Positions 18,558 to 26,637 of a stretch of DNA of 64,000 bases are shown one piece after another (the stretch's first letter is position 1; every line of letters starts with the position of its first letter). The notes under the pieces were generated by a model. It ran no database searches. It saw nothing but the letters and a program-made list of their open reading frames with translations, and was not told where the DNA came from. The stretch comes from an uncultured Bacteroidales bacterium. Its GTDB lineage: Bacteria > Bacteroidota > Bacteroidia > Bacteroidales > P3. The position numbers and the translations under genes are program-made. The DNA lies in assembly GCA_900314925.1 (NCBI GenBank), contig OMXC01000006.1:186001-250000 (forward strand). Direction: 5' to 3'.

Positions 18558-20622
18558 CGTAGTTTATCTTCACGTTGTATTTCTTGTTCAGCATGTCGTT
18601 GTGCTTGCGCTCAACCTCGTTCTGGAAGCCGTTCATGTAGTAGCCACGGGCCTCCATCTGGCCTTTGAGCATCGGCGGCATCACCTCCTCTACGACAACG
18701 GCCCTGTAGCCCTTGGTCTTGGGCGACAGGTACACGCCCTTCTGCCACTGGCCGGCCGAGAGCAGGTTCTGATGGCCCATCTCCACAAGGTCGGGGGCCA
18801 CGCTCACGGGACGCGGGGCTGTGCATTTCTTGCCGACGGCCTCGGTGAGCATATCCTTCATCTCGAGGCTGCCCTTGTTCTTCTTGAGGGCTTTCTTGAG
18901 TATCTTTGCTGCCTTCGCGGGAGCTATGCAGGCGCTGTCGACCACGTTGACGGTCACCACCCTGGCGCGTGTCTTCCAGAAGTAGACGGAGTCGTCGGGG
19001 TTGTCCATACGCTTGGTGCTGCTCTCGCGGGCGTAGAAGTCGGCGAACCCGGCGGTGTCGTGCAGGGCTTTACGCCACACCATGGCGTTGTTGTAGTTGA
19101 ATATCATCAGTCCGTGGCGGTATTCTTCGATCACGGCGGCCAGCTCGGGGTTGTCCTTCTCAAGCCTGCTGTCCACATACACCATCACCACGCTGTCGAT
19201 GAAGTCGCTGTACTTCATGTTGACAAAATACTCCGACTTCAGCGGACGCTCGCCGCGCTGGTGCGTGGAGATATAGCGTGCCAGGTCGAGCGTCGTGTAG
19301 CTCTTGCCGGGCATGGTGAGGATGGGGTGTATGTCGGTCACCATGCTGTCGTTGTAATCCCAGCGGTTGCGGGTGGCCTCCACGGGCACTATGTCGTAGA
19401 GCTGCTGCAGCGAGGCCTGCATCTTCACGGGCTCTTTCTTCTTGCGTTTCTTGCCTTTGGGCTGCGGCACGGGCGTCTGGGTGAGGTCCTGTATGCCATA
19501 GCGCTTCATGCTGCTGAGGGTGAAAGCCTTGCGGCTCTCCTCGCCACGCTGGTCGCGGGTCATCTTCTGCTTGTAGTAGGGCACCATGCTCTCGTAGGGG
19601 GGCAGCGTGTCGCGGCGCACCATCTTGACGATGTGCCAGCCATACTGGGTGAAGAAAGGCTTGGAGAACTCGCCCTCCTTGAGGTGCTGGGCCACGTCCA
19701 CATACTCCGGCGGTATGTTGTTCAGGGTGGCGTTGGGCATCAGGCCGCCGTTGCCGTTGGTGGTGCGGTCGTCGCTCTGGCGGGCCACGATGGCGAAGTC
19801 CTGCCCATCGACCAGGCGGTTGTAGCAGTCGTTGATCTCATACTTGCGCATCGTGCTGTCCTGCCCCATCAGCCAGATGTGGGCCAAGTCGCACTTGCCG
19901 AACAACTCCACCTTGTCGAGCAGTTTGATGATGTGGTATCCGAAGCGGGTGCGCACAGGCATGCTCACCTCGCCCACCTTCAGCGCATAGGCGGCGTTCT
20001 CGAAGGGGTATACCATGTCAAAGGCCGTGAAGTAGCCCAGGTCGCCCTCGTTGGGGCGTGTGGGTGCTTCGGGCTGCTGGCGGTGCACCTCCTCCGACGA
20101 CACGGCGAAGAAATCCTCGCCGCCCATGATCCTGTCGCGCAGGCCCATGATGCGCTTGTAGGCCTTCAGCGTGTCCTCGGGCGAGGCGTCGGGCGACACC
20201 ATGATGAGGATGTGTGCGGCGCGCAGCGAGTAGTGGTTGCGGTCGTAGGCCTCGTGGAGTATGCGCTCCAGGGTGGCGCTGTCAATCAGGTAGGGGGCCG
20301 CCAGCTCGTCGCGGTAGGTCTTCAGCTCCTCTATCAGGTTGGGCATCGTGTCGAATCCCAGCGCGTAGGCATCCTTGAGCTTGGCGCGGAAAGTGGCATA
20401 CAGCTCCACATACTCGTCCAGCGCCTGGCGTTTCTCCGCCTCGGTGACGCCGGGCTTGGCGGCAAGCCTTTCGCCCACGCTGCTCATAAAGTCCTTCATG
20501 AACTCGTCCTTGGCAATCTTCTGTCCGCCCACCTCCATCACAACAGGGTTGTGGGGCCAGGTCTGCGCGCCGGCGCCGGCCAGCAGCAGCACGGCGGCCA
20601 TCGTCATCAAAACTTTCTTCAT
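18532..20622 (-). CDS. Large periplasmic parvulin-type PPIase
   Basis: 696 residues with a signal peptide (MKKVLMTMAAVLLLAGAGAQ). It contains two PpiC-like domains. The first begins near residue 135 (LRAAHILIMVSPDASPED, ending PVRTRFGYHIIKLLDKVE). The second begins near 240 (DLAHIWLMGQD) and ends with KPFFTQYGWHIVKMVRRDT. A long C-terminal region with a SurA/PrsA-like helical part follows. The length is typical of Bacteroidales PPIases next to guaB-like housekeeping genes. It lies 34 bases after guaB. Confidence 0.85.
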   Translation of the reverse strand: MKKVLMTMAAVLLLAGAGAQTWPHNPVVMEVGGQKIAKDEFMKDFMSSVGERLAAKPGVTEAEKRQALDEYVELYATFRAKLKDAYALGFDTMPNLIEELKTYRDELAAPYLIDSATLERILHEAYDRNHYSLRAAHILIMVSPDASPEDTLKAYKRIMGLRDRIMGGEDFFAVSSEEVHRQQPEAPTRPNEGDLGYFTAFDMVYPFENAAYALKVGEVSMPVRTRFGYHIIKLLDKVELFGKCDLAHIWLMGQDSTMRKYEINDCYNRLVDGQDFAIVARQSDDRTTNGNGGLMPNATLNNIPPEYVDVAQHLKEGEFSKPFFTQYGWHIVKMVRRDTLPPYESMVPYYKQKMTRDQRGEESRKAFTLSSMKRYGIQDLTQTPVPQPKGKKRKKKEPVKMQASLQQLYDIVPVEATRNRWDYNDSMVTDIHPILTMPGKSYTTLDLARYISTHQRGERPLKSEYFVNMKYSDFIDSVVMVYVDSRLEKDNPELAAVIEEYRHGLMIFNYNNAMVWRKALHDTAGFADFYARESSTKRMDNPDDSVYFWKTRARVVTVNVVDSACIAPAKAAKILKKALKKNKGSLEMKDMLTEAVGKKCTAPRPVSVAPDLVEMGHQNLLSAGQWQKGVYLSPKTKGYRAVVVEEVMPPMLKGQMEARGYYMNGFQNEVERKHNDMLNKKYNVKINYDVVKQISY

Positions 20623-20656
20623 CTCTGCTTTATCTTTTTGCTCCTTCTTCGCTCTG

Positions 20657-22129
20657 CTATCTCGAATAGTTGGGGGCCTCGCGGGTGATGGCTATGTCGT
20701 GCGGATGGCTCTCCGTGCGGCCTGCGGCGGTGATGCGTATGAACTTGGCCTTCTGCAGGTCCTCGATGGTGGCGCTGCCCGTGTAGCCCATGCCGGCCTT
20801 CAGGCCGCCGACCATCTGGTAGAGCACCTCGCTGAGGGTCCCCTTGTAGGGCACGCGGCCCACGACGCCCTCCGGCACCAGCTTCTTGGCGTCGGTCTCC
20901 TTGTCCTGGAAGTAGCGGTCCTTGGAGCCGCTCTGCATGGCCTCCAGCGAGCCCATGCCGCGGTAGCTCTTGAACTTGCGGCCCTCGAAGATGATGGTCT
21001 CGCCCGGAGCCTCGTCGACGCCGGCCACCAGGCTGCCCACCATGATGCTGCTGGCGCCTGCGGCGAGGGCTTTCACTATGTCGCCGCTGTAGCGGATGCC
21101 GCCGTCGGCGATGACGGGCACGTCGTAGCCGTTCTGCTTCAGGGCGCCGCACACCTCGCAGACTGCCGTCAGCTGCGGCACGCCGATGCCGGCCACTATG
21201 CGCGTGGAGCAGATGCTTCCGGGGCCTATGCCCACCTTGATGGCGTCGGCGCCGGCCTCGGCGAGCATCAGGGCTGCCTCGCCGGTGGCTATGTTGCCCA
21301 CCACCACGTCGATGTCCTTGTATTTGCTCTTCACCTGCTTGAGGGCGTCGACCACGCGGATGCTGTGGCCGTGGGCGGTGTCGATGACGATGGCGTCGGC
21401 GCCGGCCTTCACCAGGGCGTCAACGCGGTCCATCATGTCGGGCGTGATGCCCACGCCGGCGGCAACGCGCAGGCGGCCGTTGGCGTCCTTGCAGGCGTTG
21501 GGGCGCTCCTTGGTCTTCATGATGTCGCGATAGGTGATCAGGCCCATGAACTGCCCCTCCTCGTTGACCACGGGCAGCTTCTCGATCTTGTGCTGCTGCA
21601 GTATGTCGGTAGCCTCGGCGAAGGTGGTGCCCACATGGGTGGTGATGAGCTTGGTGATCATGATCTCGCTCAGCGGCCGCTCCATGTCGCGCTCGAAGCG
21701 CAGGTCGCGGTTGGTCACCATGCCTATGAGCATCTTGTTCTCGTCGACGATGGGGATGCCGCCGATGCCGTATTCCTCCATCAGCTTCAGGGCGTCCTTC
21801 ACCTTGGCTTCCTTGTTCAGCGTCACGGGGTCAATGATCATGCCGTTCTCGGCGCGCTTCACCTTGCGCACCTCGTTGGCCTGGCGCTCTATGCTCATGT
21901 TCTTGTGCAGCACGCCGATGCCGCCCTCCTGGGCCATGCCGATGGCCATGGCGGCCTCGGTCACCGTGTCCATGGCGGCGCTCACCAGTGGGGTGTTCAA
22001 CGTGATGCGCTTCGAGAAACGCGACGCCACGCTGACCTCGCGCGGCAACACAGAAGAGTAGGCCGGGACCAACAGAACGTCGTCATAGGTCAGTCCTTCG
22101 CCGATGAATTTTGAAGTGTCAGTATACAT
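20657..22129 (-). CDS. guaB: Inosine-5'-monophosphate dehydrogenase
   Basis: 490 residues, the usual length. The catalytic loop [18 protein letters not shown] contains the active Cys, and DTAHGHS and the glycine-rich phosphate-binding [17 protein letters not shown] are present. Two CBS domains (about residues 95-200) interrupt the barrel, as in normal IMPDH. It converts IMP to XMP with NAD in guanine nucleotide synthesis. It is the first gene of the leftward run with three PPIases; a TATTTTTG promoter lies about 50 bases upstream. Confidence 0.96.
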   Translation of the reverse strand: MYTDTSKFIGEGLTYDDVLLVPAYSSVLPREVSVASRFSKRITLNTPLVSAAMDTVTEAAMAIGMAQEGGIGVLHKNMSIERQANEVRKVKRAENGMIIDPVTLNKEAKVKDALKLMEEYGIGGIPIVDENKMLIGMVTNRDLRFERDMERPLSEIMITKLITTHVGTTFAEATDILQQHKIEKLPVVNEEGQFMGLITYRDIMKTKERPNACKDANGRLRVAAGVGITPDMMDRVDALVKAGADAIVIDTAHGHSIRVVDALKQVKSKYKDIDVVVGNIATGEAALMLAEAGADAIKVGIGPGSICSTRIVAGIGVPQLTAVCEVCGALKQNGYDVPVIADGGIRYSGDIVKALAAGASSIMVGSLVAGVDEAPGETIIFEGRKFKSYRGMGSLEAMQSGSKDRYFQDKETDAKKLVPEGVVGRVPYKGTLSEVLYQMVGGLKAGMGYTGSATIEDLQKAKFIRITAAGRTESHPHDIAITREAPNYSR

Positions 22130-22176
22130 AGCTTATATTTTTATTTTCGTCAAACTTAGCGATGACAATTAATTTG

Positions 22177-22184
22177 CAAAAATA
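22177..22184 (-). promoter_or_regulatory. Promoter -7 element of guaB
   Basis: On the minus strand it reads TATTTTTG (TAnnTTTG), followed by C. The leader to the guaB start is about 45 bases. Confidence 0.6.
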
Positions 22185-22400
22185 CGACTTTTTTTTAATG
22201 TATAACAAAAAATATTGCAGCCGCATTCCGCCGGCACTCCCCTACTCCCTATTTCACAATCGTTTGGCACGGCAAAAAAAATCGTCCCGCGCCCCTCCTG
22301 CCGCCCTCCGTTCGGCGTCCCCGGCCCGTCCTCGACCCGTCCTGAACCGCACGTACACCCCCGCCGTACCCAACGCCGCCCCCCTCCAAAGCCCACCCCC

Positions 22401-22455
22401 AAACCCCAACTCAAAACTAAAAACTCAAAACTAAAACCTCAAAACCAAAACCTCA
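22401..22455. repeat. Heptamer repeat, AACTCAA/AACTAAA type
   Basis: Seven-base units alternate (AACTCAA, AACTAAA, ACCTCAA, AACCAAA) over about 50 bases just before array 2. This is the longest intergenic block of heptamers and the only one directly next to an 11-base array without a gene between. Confidence 0.75.
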
Positions 22456-22470
22456 CACCCCCCCTCCTCC

Positions 22471-22580
22471 CTACGGCCCCGGTACGGAGTCCCTACGGCC
22501 GTTCTTCAGTAGTTCTTCAGTAGTTCTTCAGTGCGGCACTGAAGAACTACTGAAGAACTACTGAAGAAATGCCGTACGCC
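22471..22580. repeat. 11-base-periodic inverted array 2
   Basis: Ten 11-base units in one register. The left six start CTACGG, GTACGG, CTACGG, then CTTCAG three times (CTTCAGTAGTT twice, CTTCAGTGCGG). The right four are the complement (CACTGAAGAAC, TACTGAAGAAC, TACTGAAGAAA, TGCCGTACGCC). The core is the same as that of array 1, but with three CTTCAG units on the left instead of two. This is direct evidence of unit-number change between copies. Confidence 0.85.
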
Positions 22581-22635
22581 GAAGGGGATGCGTCCGGGAA
22601 AAGCACTTTTTTTATTCTATTCCTAAAAAAAAGCG

Positions 22636-22643
22636 TACTTTTG
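22636..22643 (+). promoter_or_regulatory. Promoter -7 element of the thioredoxin-like gene
   Basis: TACTTTTG (TAnnTTTG) followed by CAC, 25 bases before the start codon, with T-rich sequence about 20-25 bases further upstream. Confidence 0.65.
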
Positions 22644-22668
22644 CACCGCGAAACAAACAACAACAACA

Positions 22669-23772
22669 ATGAAAAAGATACAGCAAATCCTTTATGCTGC
22701 CGCTGTTGCGGCGATTCTGACTGGCTGTGGCGACGGCTCTAAATTCAATGTGTCAGGCACCGTTTCCGACCCCAGTTTCGAGGGGGCGCAGGTCTTCTTG
22801 GTGCGCGACGGAGAGGCTGTCGACAGCACCGTCGTCGCTGACGGCACGTTCGCCTTCAGCGGCGACGCCGCGGAGCCGTGGATGGCCTCCGTGGTGGCCC
22901 TCGGCCTCGAGGGGCGCGCCATGCTCGACTTCGTGGCCGAGCCGGGCAGCATCAGCCTCGACATCATCACCGACGCCCTGGGCGGCACGCCGCTCAACGA
23001 CAGCCTGACGGCCCACCGCCAGCGCAGCGCCGACCCCGCCCTCGAGGGCGAGCTGAAGGCGTGGCTTGAGCGCTACTACACCTCAGACGACGCCGCGAGC
23101 CGCGCCGTGGCCGAGCGGGGCTACGACTCGGTGGCCGACATAGCCATGCACCGCGACTTAGAGAGCGCCATGGCCCTCTACAACGCCAACCGCGACAACG
23201 TGCTGGGCGCCTACGCCATGGGCCAGGCCTGCGGCACCGACCTGCTGACCTACAGCCAGCTCGAGGAGCTGCTGGCCGACGCCCCGGAGAGCGTCAAGGG
23301 CTACAAGCCCGTGGCCGACAAGCGCCAGCAGCTGAAGGCTATGGACGCCACCGCCGTGGGCAAGCGCTACACGGACATACAGGGCGTCGACGGCAAGCTG
23401 AGCGACCTCATCGACGGCCGCGTGGCCCTGGTGGACTTCTACGCCAGCTGGTGCGGCCCCTGCCGCGCCGAGATACGCGACAACCTGGTGCCGCTGTGGA
23501 AGAAATACCAGAAGAAAGGCCTCGTCGTCGTGGGTCTCAACGTGTGGGAGCGCGGCGACGCCGCTGCCCGCAAGGCGGCCCACGAGAAGGTGATGGCCGA
23601 CCTCGGCATCGACTACCCGCAGCTCGTCGACAGCACGCGCACGGCCACCGACACCTACGGTGTGATGGGCATACCGCAGATTATGCTTATCGGCTCCGAC
23701 GGCACCATCCTGGCCCGCGACCTGCGCGGCAACGCCATCGAGGAGGCCGTGGCCAAAGCCTTAGGGAAATGA
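22669..23772 (+). CDS. Thioredoxin-like (TlpA/ResA type) lipoprotein
   Basis: 367 residues with a lipoprotein signal (AILTGCGDGS). The N-terminal part is a DUF4369-like beta domain (FNVSGTVSDPSFEGAQVFLV). The C-terminal 130 residues are a thioredoxin fold with the active site WCGPCR (VDFYASWCGPCRAEI). MGIPQIMLI supplies the cis-Pro loop. It probably acts in periplasmic thiol reduction, anchored by lipid. It overlaps the next gene by 4 bases (ATGA at 23769). Confidence 0.88.
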   Translation: MKKIQQILYAAAVAAILTGCGDGSKFNVSGTVSDPSFEGAQVFLVRDGEAVDSTVVADGTFAFSGDAAEPWMASVVALGLEGRAMLDFVAEPGSISLDIITDALGGTPLNDSLTAHRQRSADPALEGELKAWLERYYTSDDAASRAVAERGYDSVADIAMHRDLESAMALYNANRDNVLGAYAMGQACGTDLLTYSQLEELLADAPESVKGYKPVADKRQQLKAMDATAVGKRYTDIQGVDGKLSDLIDGRVALVDFYASWCGPCRAEIRDNLVPLWKKYQKKGLVVVGLNVWERGDAAARKAAHEKVMADLGIDYPQLVDSTRTATDTYGVMGIPQIMLIGSDGTILARDLRGNAIEEAVAKALGK

Positions 23773-24929
23773 GGAAGTTATTGGGTTTAATGGGGCTATT
23801 GGGTATAATGGGGTTTCTGCCCAACATACCCGTATTGCCCATCAATCCCGTAATGGCCCAGGACAGCGCCCGTCTGGCGCTGAGGGTCGACGCCAACCAG
23901 TTCTTCCAGGACAACGAGTTCTTCGGCCTGCACGCCGAGGGCTACACCCTGCCGGGTTTCGTGCTGAGGCCCGTGGCGGAATGGCATGTGGCGCCTCATG
24001 TGACCCTCGAGGCCGGCGCCCACTGGCTGCACTTCTGGGGCGCACGCAACTACCCGTCGGCGCAAAGCCTCGACGTGTGGCCGCGCGAGAGCGACACCGC
24101 GACGGCGGCGCATGTGCTGCCGTGGGTGAGGGCCGAGCTAGAGTGGAAGAGAGAGCGTGCCGCATGGCGCGTGGTGATGGGCAACCTGCGCCCGCACAAG
24201 CTTCCGCTGCCCCTCTACAACCCCGAACGCCTTTACGCCGCCGACCCCGAAGCCGGCGTGCAGGTGATGATGGACACACGGCACTTCGGCCTCGACGTGT
24301 GGGCCGACTGGCGCGAGTATATATGGCAGCGCAGCAGCCGCCAGGAGCGCTTCACGGCGGGCCTGGGCGGCGTGTGGCACCTGGAGAGCGGCAAGTGGGG
24401 GGTGATGGTGCCGCTGCACGTCATAGGGCAGCATGTCGGCGGGCAGGGCCTCGCCGAACACAAGCCCGTGCAGAACCACTTCAACGGAGCCATAGGCCTG
24501 CTGGGACAGCTGAGGTCGGCGGGCCACGAGCTGACAGGCGGATGCTACGCCATGGGATATACGCAGAAGAACGCGCCCGGCATACCGTTCAAGCGCGGAT
24601 GGGGTTTCTACCCCGTAATGAGCTATGAGCTGGGGCTCAAGAGCAACGTGGCGAGGCTCGACGCCGGCTACTGGCACGGCCACGGCTTCGTGCCGCTGCT
24701 GGGAAGCGTGCTGTTCAGCAACGTGGCCTATGTGGACGGCACCACCTACTTCAGGTTCAACCGCATGCTGACCATCGGCGCAAGCTACAAATGGAAGGTA
24801 GAGTGCGGCGAGCTGCGCGTGGAAGGACGCTGGTACCGCTACTTCGAGAAGAAAGACCCCTCGCAGTATTCCGTAGGGGTATTCATAGACCTGGCTCCGA
24901 GGCTGACTGTTTTGAGTTATAAGTTATGA
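23769..24929 (+). CDS. Exported protein, probable outer-membrane barrel
   Basis: 386 residues from the ATG overlapping the previous stop. The signal peptide contains a direct repeat of six residues (LLGLMG, LLGIMG). The mature part alternates hydrophobic and polar residues with many aromatic residues (FVLRPVAEWHVAPHVTLEAG; YVDGTTYFRFNRMLTIGASY) and ends with SVGVFIDLAPRLTVLSYKL, as in outer-membrane beta-barrels. No named family recognised. It overlaps ribF by 4 bases. Confidence 0.7.
   Translation: MRKLLGLMGLLGIMGFLPNIPVLPINPVMAQDSARLALRVDANQFFQDNEFFGLHAEGYTLPGFVLRPVAEWHVAPHVTLEAGAHWLHFWGARNYPSAQSLDVWPRESDTATAAHVLPWVRAELEWKRERAAWRVVMGNLRPHKLPLPLYNPERLYAADPEAGVQVMMDTRHFGLDVWADWREYIWQRSSRQERFTAGLGGVWHLESGKWGVMVPLHVIGQHVGGQGLAEHKPVQNHFNGAIGLLGQLRSAGHELTGGCYAMGYTQKNAPGIPFKRGWGFYPVMSYELGLKSNVARLDAGYWHGHGFVPLLGSVLFSNVAYVDGTTYFRFNRMLTIGASYKWKVECGELRVEGRWYRYFEKKDPSQYSVGVFIDLAPRLTVLSYKL
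24913..24926 (+). repeat. Heptamer repeat at the barrel-ribF junction
   Basis: Two units (TGAGTTA, TAAGTTA) cover the last codons of the barrel gene and run into the ribF start ATG. Short member of the GAGTTA type. Confidence 0.6.
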
Positions 24930-25834
24930 TGTTTGAGATATATAGCAGAGCGGGAAGGGTGGAACACATACCCGAAGAGACCTCCGTGACGGTGGGGGTC
25001 TTCGACGGCGTACACCTCGGGCACCAGCAGCTGCTGTCGCAGATGGACGGTGCCAGGCTGGTGGTCACGCTGACGGCGCACCCCTCCTTTGTGCTCGGCC
25101 GCCGCCAGAGCGAATACTGGCTCGACGACCCCGAGGAGCACCTGAGGCTGCTCTTCGAGGCTGGCGCCAAGTATGTGGCCGTGCTGCCCTTCACACAGGA
25201 GGTGGCGCAGATGACCGCCTGCGAGACGGCACGCCTGCTCTACGGCCGGCTGAATATGCGCAAGCTGCTGCTTGGCTACGACAGCCGCTTCGGCAGCAAG
25301 GACCACGACGACTTCGACAGCCTGCCGCAGCTGGCCGCCGGGCTGGGCTTCACGCTGCAGCGCGGCACGCCGTTCACCGTGGACGGCGAACCCATAAGCT
25401 CCAGCCGCATCAGGCAGACGCTGCTGGAGGGGCGCGTGGAGGACACCGCAGCGCTGCTGGGCCGCAACTACAGCCTTGACGGCACGGTGCAGCACGGACG
25501 CGGTGTGGGGCACACGCTGGGCTTCCCCACGGCCAACATATGCCTTTCAGGGACTCGCAAGATGCTGCCGGCACACGGGGTGTACGCCGTGTGCGTGTCG
25601 GGCGACGGCCTGCAGGCCAGAGGCATAGCCAACATGGGGGCGGCGCCGACATTCGGCATCGACAAGCCGCTGCTGGAGGTGCACCTGATAGACTTCGACG
25701 GCGACCTGTACGGGAGGCACACGACGGTGGAGTTCCTGCACAAGCTGCGCGACATCAGGCGCTTCGACAGCAGCGAGGAGCTGCAGAGGCAGATACAAAA
25801 AGACCTGGATGAGTTCAGGAGTTATGAGTTATGA
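24926..25834 (+). CDS. ribF: Riboflavin kinase / FAD synthetase
   Basis: 302 residues. The N-terminal adenylyltransferase domain has GVFDGVHLGHQQLL (the HxGH-type nucleotide site) and ISSSRIRQTLLEGR. The C-terminal kinase domain has GRGVGHTLGFPTANI and ARGIANMGAAPTFG. It makes FMN and then FAD from riboflavin. The C-terminal codons overlap a heptamer repeat (DEFRSYEL end). Confidence 0.95.
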   Translation: MMFEIYSRAGRVEHIPEETSVTVGVFDGVHLGHQQLLSQMDGARLVVTLTAHPSFVLGRRQSEYWLDDPEEHLRLLFEAGAKYVAVLPFTQEVAQMTACETARLLYGRLNMRKLLLGYDSRFGSKDHDDFDSLPQLAAGLGFTLQRGTPFTVDGEPISSSRIRQTLLEGRVEDTAALLGRNYSLDGTVQHGRGVGHTLGFPTANICLSGTRKMLPAHGVYAVCVSGDGLQARGIANMGAAPTFGIDKPLLEVHLIDFDGDLYGRHTTVEFLHKLRDIRRFDSSEELQRQIQKDLDEFRSYEL

Positions 25835-25845
25835 GTTTTGAGTTG
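25811..25845 (+). repeat. Heptamer repeat at the ribF-amidase junction
   Basis: Five units (GAGTTCA, GGAGTTA, TGAGTTA, TGAGTTT, TGAGTTG) cover the last codons of ribF and the 15-base gap to the next start. Confidence 0.8.
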
Positions 25846-25849
25846 ATGT

Positions 25850-26608
25850 ATGGTTGAGAAACTGAACATTACGATATACCAGCAAGATATACGCTGGCAC
25901 GAGCCCGAGGAGAACCGGCGGCGCGCCGAGGCGGCGCTGGCCAAGGCACCGGCAAGCGACATCTTCGTGGTGCCTGAGACCTTCACCACCGGCTTCGGCG
26001 ACGGCATGGCCGACCTGGCCGAAGAGCCCGACGGGCCTACGCTGCAGTGGGCGAGCCGCATGGCCGCTGAGCACGACCTGATGGTGGTGGGCTCATGGAT
26101 AGTGCGCGAAGGCGGGCGCTGCTACAACCGTATGCATTGGGTGCGTCCCGACGGCAGCTACGGCACCTACGACAAGGCCCACACCTTCCGCCCAAGCGGC
26201 GAGCACGAGGTGATAGCCTGCGGCACACAGAAGGAGGTCTTCGAGTGGCGCGGATGGCGCATCAAGCCCGCCGTGTGCTACGACCTGCGCTTCCCGAAAT
26301 GGCTGCGCAACGACAACATGGGGTATGACCTGCTGCTGGTGTGCGCCAACTGGCCCGGCAGCCGCCACGAGGCCTGGACGACGCTGCTCAAGGCCCGCGC
26401 CATAGAGAACCTGTGCTACACCGTAGGCTGCAACCGCTGCGGCGTGGACGGCGTGGGCGGAGAATACAGCGGCAACAGCGCCGCGATAGACTACAAAGGC
26501 TTCGCCATGGCAGAGTGCAGCGGCGAAGAGACGATGACCATAGCCCTCGACAAAGAGAAGCTTGCGACATTCCGCCAGCGATGGCCCCTATACCTTGACT
26601 TCGACTGA
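25850..26608 (+). CDS. Nitrilase-family omega-amidase (YafV-like)
   Basis: 252 residues. The three catalytic residues of the nitrilase superfamily are visible: Glu in VPETFTTGFG, Lys in YDKAHTFRPSGEHE and Cys in PAVCYDLRFPKW. The closest well-known relatives hydrolyse alpha-ketoglutaramate or ketosuccinamate. The protein is cytoplasmic. It stands between ribF and mutS2 in the same direction and may be in one transcript with them. Confidence 0.85.
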   Translation: MVEKLNITIYQQDIRWHEPEENRRRAEAALAKAPASDIFVVPETFTTGFGDGMADLAEEPDGPTLQWASRMAAEHDLMVVGSWIVREGGRCYNRMHWVRPDGSYGTYDKAHTFRPSGEHEVIACGTQKEVFEWRGWRIKPAVCYDLRFPKWLRNDNMGYDLLLVCANWPGSRHEAWTTLLKARAIENLCYTVGCNRCGVDGVGGEYSGNSAAIDYKGFAMAECSGEETMTIALDKEKLATFRQRWPLYLDFD

Positions 26609-26637
26609 CACATTTATCTTAACTCCTTCACCACTCA

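Larger units (their letters stand above)
22130..22668. other. Intergenic region between divergent genes
   Basis: No gene is supported. From left to right: the guaB promoter (about 22177), a C-rich stretch, a heptamer block (about 22401-22455), the 11-base array 2 (22471-22580) and the promoter of the thioredoxin-like gene (about 22636). Confidence 0.7.

Noticed and set aside
18460..20688. 742-codon plus-strand open frame across the PPIase genes
   Set aside because: It is a mirror frame caused by GC-rich codons on the opposite strand. Its composition is His/Val/Leu/Ala-rich without motifs, while the minus strand encodes clear parvulin proteins.
20375..22114. 579-codon plus-strand open frame over guaB
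   Set aside because: The minus strand is a textbook IMP dehydrogenase; the plus frame is a GC-driven shadow.
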